From: Nonomuraea coxensis DSM 45129
GTDB taxonomy: Bacteria > Actinomycetota > Actinomycetes > Streptosporangiales > Streptosporangiaceae
NCBI RefSeq assembly: GCF_019397265.1
Contig: NZ_CP068985.1
Span: forward strand, 2,956,501 to 3,020,500
DNA length: 64,000 bases
Direction of reading: 5' to 3'
Positions 61,808 through 64,000 of this stretch are shown piece by piece (position 1 is the first letter of the stretch; every line of letters starts with the position of its first letter). The position numbers and the translations under genes were made by a program. Below the pieces are notes generated by a model. That model was given only the letters and a program-made list of their open reading frames with translations. It made no database searches and was not told the DNA's origin.

Positions 61808-62635
61808 ATGGAGGCTGTGCCGTCAATCAATCCGGACTCTCCGCGCGTACGCTTCGGTGCGGAGATGCGGCGGCTGCGGGAGGCCGCAGAGCTCTCCCAG
61901 GCTGCGGTGGCGGCCCGGCTCGGGTGTACGCAGACGCAGGTCAGCAGACTGGAGAAGGCGAACCGCACCCCGTCACGGTCCGACGCCGAACGGCTGGACC
62001 TGCTCTTCGGCGCTTCTGAGGGCGTTTCCTTCGCCCAGCTCTACGAGCGCATCGTCGCCCAACCGGGCGGTCCGCCCTGGTTCCGAAGTTGGGCGGAGGA
62101 GATTGAGCCCAGCCTTCTCGTGCTGCGTTCGTGGGATCCCCTGCTCGTTCCTGGCCTTCTACAGACCGAGGCGTACGCCCGTCATATCTTTCTCATGGAA
62201 CCTCGGGCCACTCCCGAAGAGGTGGAGCAGCGCGTGGAGGCGAGGATGCTCAGGCAGCGCATCCTCGATCGGGCCCAGCCACCTCTGGTTTCCGTTCTCT
62301 TCGACGCAGGAGTGCTGCGGCGGCGCGTCGGCGGGCCAGAGGTGATGTGTGAGCAGCTTGATCGCCTGCTGGAGCTCGCGACGCATCCCTCCGTGTTCAT
62401 CCAGGTCGTCAATCCAGATTGTCTCCCCGGACTCGCCGGCCCGTTCATGATCGCCAAACTTCCGCACGGGCAGCCCGATGTCATCAGCTCCGACGCCCCG
62501 GCTCAGGCCCAGATCACGGCAGATCCCGATATCGTGGCCGCGATCTGGGAGCGCTATGAGGCGATCCGGCTCTGGGCGTATCCTGAGCGCGAATCCCTCA
62601 AGATAATCGAGGAAGTGAGGAGAGAATGGACTTGA
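61808..62635 (+). CDS. Helix-turn-helix regulator with DUF5753 domain, second copy
   Basis: This 275-aa protein has an XRE domain (FGAEMRRLREAAELSQAAVA, then CTQTQVSRLEKANRTPSRSD) and a DUF5753 effector region (WDPLLVPGLLQTEAYARHIF, then PSVFIQVVNPDC). ATG 61808 has AGAGAGG upstream. It overlaps the DUF397 gene by ten bases and faces the small-protein/ATPase operon across 278 bp. The arrangement parallels the 42.3-44.0 kb locus. Confidence 0.93.
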   Translation: MEAVPSINPDSPRVRFGAEMRRLREAAELSQAAVAARLGCTQTQVSRLEKANRTPSRSDAERLDLLFGASEGVSFAQLYERIVAQPGGPPWFRSWAEEIEPSLLVLRSWDPLLVPGLLQTEAYARHIFLMEPRATPEEVEQRVEARMLRQRILDRAQPPLVSVLFDAGVLRRRVGGPEVMCEQLDRLLELATHPSVFIQVVNPDCLPGLAGPFMIAKLPHGQPDVISSDAPAQAQITADPDIVAAIWERYEAIRLWAYPERESLKIIEEVRREWT

Positions 62636-62832
62636 GTGGCGCTGTGTGGCAGAAGTCGTCCTACTCTTCAGGGAACGGCGGCCAGTGCGTCGAGGTCGCG
62701 ATGAACCTTCCTGAAATGATTGCCGTCCGCGACAGTAAGGATCCGGATGGTCCCAAACTGCTCTTCACCTGCGACGAGTGGAAGGCATTCATTGGCGGCG
62801 TGAAGATGGGCGAGTTCGATGCTCTCTTCTAA
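62626..62832 (+). CDS. DUF397 domain protein, second copy
   Basis: This 68-aa protein (VWQKSSYSSGNGGQCVEVAM, then MIAVRDSKDPDGPKLLFTCD, then EWKAFIGGVKMGEFDALF) carries the full DUF397 pattern, including the SSYS and C-V-E-V motifs. The start lies inside the end of the regulator gene, so the two are coupled. It ends overlapping the convergent methylase fragment by four bases. Confidence 0.95.
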   Translation: MDLSGAVWQKSSYSSGNGGQCVEVAMNLPEMIAVRDSKDPDGPKLLFTCDEWKAFIGGVKMGEFDALF

Positions 62833-63385
62833 CTCTCGCTCTCTGGCTCTCCTCTAGCGGGGTGGCGGGGACCATGGCCGGGCGGAGGATTCGGCGTTGA
62901 GGTGTGATTCTCGCCATCGACCAAGGGCGTCTCGAGTTCGAGGCCGTAGACCGCCATGCGGTCGAACTCGGGGAGAACGAGGTCCTTGGCGCGGTAGGTG
63001 TCGTACTTTGCGATCTCGTTGTTCTTGAGGTCGCCGATTTCCGACCGGAAGGTCTCCAGGGTGTAGTCCACATCCTCGCGTATGGTCCCGTAGAGGTGGA
63101 AGAAATAGGCGTCCAACTCGGCGCGGATTCTGGCACGCCTGTCTTCGTTCCACTCAAACGGCTTGCCGGAGTCGTTGAGATCCCGGGCGAGTCCGACCGT
63201 ATCGCGAGCGGTGTAGCTGAGTTCGAGCACTCGCGGACAGATGAAGGCGGTATGGGGCTCCAGCGCTTCAGGTGCAGGGACGGGGAGTTGCTTCCGAATG
63301 AATAGGCCCATGCTGGTGCTACCGATTTTTCGGCGACTCGCGAAATCGAAAACAAGAGAGCGGATATCTGCGGCACCCGCTTGAG
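62829..63385 (-). pseudogene. C-terminal fragment of a large Eco57I/type IIG-like N-6 DNA methylase
   Basis: The readable region (FDFASRRKIGSTSM, then FIRKQLPVPAPEAL, then FICPRVLELSYTARD, then RAELDAYFFHLYGTIREDVD, then YTLETFRSEI) matches the extreme C-terminus of 1000-residue-plus N-6 adenine methylase/restriction proteins. These normally read KIGGTHLNFFIVKQLPVLPP and ELDAAFFHLYGL..DDVDYILDTF. Only about 180 residues remain and there are no methylase motifs. Coding-like sequence continues upstream of the first ATG (63311) to about 63385, where the IS5-type element begins. It is the dead remnant of a restriction or phage-defence gene. Confidence 0.8.
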
Positions 63386-63422
63386 AAGTGCGTACGTCAG
63401 GATGTGGGGCAGTGAGTGCTTT

Positions 63423-64000
63423 TCATCCCGCCTCGCGGCGCTGAAGGACGAGGATCGCTTTGACGAGCTGACCTGCGAGGAGTGGGCAGCACCGGAGTTT
63501 GCGCAGAATACGCCAGGTCTTCAGTTGTGCATTGGCCCGTTCTCCCGGTCCGCGGAGCTTGGCGTGAGCGGCGTTGGCGGCCTTCTGGGAGGCGGGCTTG
63601 TTGCGGCCCTTGTAGGGCACGCGTACGTGCTCGCCGGCTCCGACGTAGCCCTTGTCGGCGAGGGTGATCAGGTCGGCGGCCTTGAGGCGGCGCAGGATGC
63701 CCCAGATCCGGGCGGCTTTGAGGTCGTGGACGGAGCCGGGCAGGGAGCCGGAGGTCCACAAGGGTGTGCCGTCGGGGGTGGCCAGGATTTGGATGTTCAT
63801 GCCGTGCTTCTTGTGTTTGCCGGAGTAGTAGGGCCGGTCGGCGGCGACGCGGTCGATGGGGATGAGGGTGCCGTCCAGGACCAGGTAGGGGTAGCCGGCC
63901 CGCTTGGCCGCGCGTAACACCTGCTCCAGGCGGGGCGAGCGGCGGGCGAGCAGGGCGATGGCCTCATGGATGTAGCGCCAGGCGGTCGCGATGCCGACGC
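63423..64000 (-). CDS. IS5-family transposase, 5' end outside window
   Basis: The frame runs off the window edge. It reads ATAWRYIHEAIALLA, then YPYLVLDGTLIPIDRV (first catalytic Asp), HKKHGMNIQILATPDGTPLW, LITLADKGYVGAGEHVRVPY (second Asp) and GERANAQLKTWRILRKLRCC (Glu region), ending at TGA 63423. This is the HARBI/DDE_4 branch of IS5 transposases. Downstream the sequence CAGTGAGTGCTTTTCATCC is probably part of the IS terminus near 63410. The copy looks intact as far as it is visible. Confidence 0.9.
   Translation of the reverse strand, partial: VGIATAWRYIHEAIALLARRSPRLEQVLRAAKRAGYPYLVLDGTLIPIDRVAADRPYYSGKHKKHGMNIQILATPDGTPLWTSGSLPGSVHDLKAARIWGILRRLKAADLITLADKGYVGAGEHVRVPYKGRNKPASQKAANAAHAKLRGPGERANAQLKTWRILRKLRCCPLLAGQLVKAILVLQRREAG

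Noticed and set aside
1..64000. CRISPR array, rRNA, or origin of replication
   Set aside because: No regularly spaced repeat series, no rRNA-like sequence and no DnaA-box cluster or dnaA/parAB genes were seen.

Overview
The window is very GC-rich, with actinomycete-style gene packing. It has many four-base start/stop overlaps, GTG starts, IdeR/DmdR-type iron boxes, a SoxR-type operator, and two copies of the helix-turn-helix (DUF5753) plus DUF397 pair that is abundant in filamentous actinobacteria. A Streptosporangiales genome such as Nonomuraea is my best guess, but the sequence alone does not fix the genus.

1-14.3 kb: the 3' part of a nonribosomal peptide synthetase (NRPS) operon whose five reading frames all overlap. 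They are a partial DxD protein, a T-C protein, a C-A-T-C-A-T synthetase, a 56-aa MbtH protein and a terminal C-A-T-TE synthetase fused to a major facilitator transporter. The thioesterase has Cys in place of the usual nucleophilic Ser. Adenylation codes read by eye suggest Gly, a cationic residue (Lys/Orn/Arg-like) and Asp/Asn. A 15-bp hairpin ends the operon. 14.3-17.8 kb: a secreted subtilisin split by a frameshift.

18.2-26.9 kb: a hydrolase-reductase pair and its divergent LysR regulator, separated by an intact IS5-type insertion; an orphan tyrosine integrase next to a CAU-anticodon tRNA; a second LysR gene and two small coupled proteins. 27-35.6 kb: metabolic and housekeeping genes, of which a sodium:solute symporter and a D-glutamate cyclase-like protein carry internal deletions. 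35.7-39.7 kb: a complete siderophore uptake system (ATPase, two permeases, binding lipoprotein) around two iron boxes. 39.8-46.4 kb: a helicase-like protein, an ATPase/regulator/DUF397 cluster, and a zinc-finger/mycothiol-isomerase protein coupled to a truncated sigma factor. 47-50.2 kb: a large secreted trypsin-like protease and a lipoprotein.

50.3-64 kb is a mobile-DNA graveyard with some live genes in it. It holds integrase and resolvase fragments, an insertion sequence (IS) whose transposase lost its middle, an IS982 element abutting a dead IS256 fragment, an ISAs1-type transposase cut in two by an IS3 element (exact 3-bp target duplication; removing it restores 406 codons), and an IS5-type transposase at the window edge next to the tail of a restriction-type methylase. 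Live genes here include a SoxR-box quinone oxidoreductase and a four-gene overlapping operon divergent from a second helix-turn-helix/DUF397 pair. No CRISPR array or rRNA was seen. The most distinctive system is the terminal NRPS with its Cys thioesterase and fused exporter.
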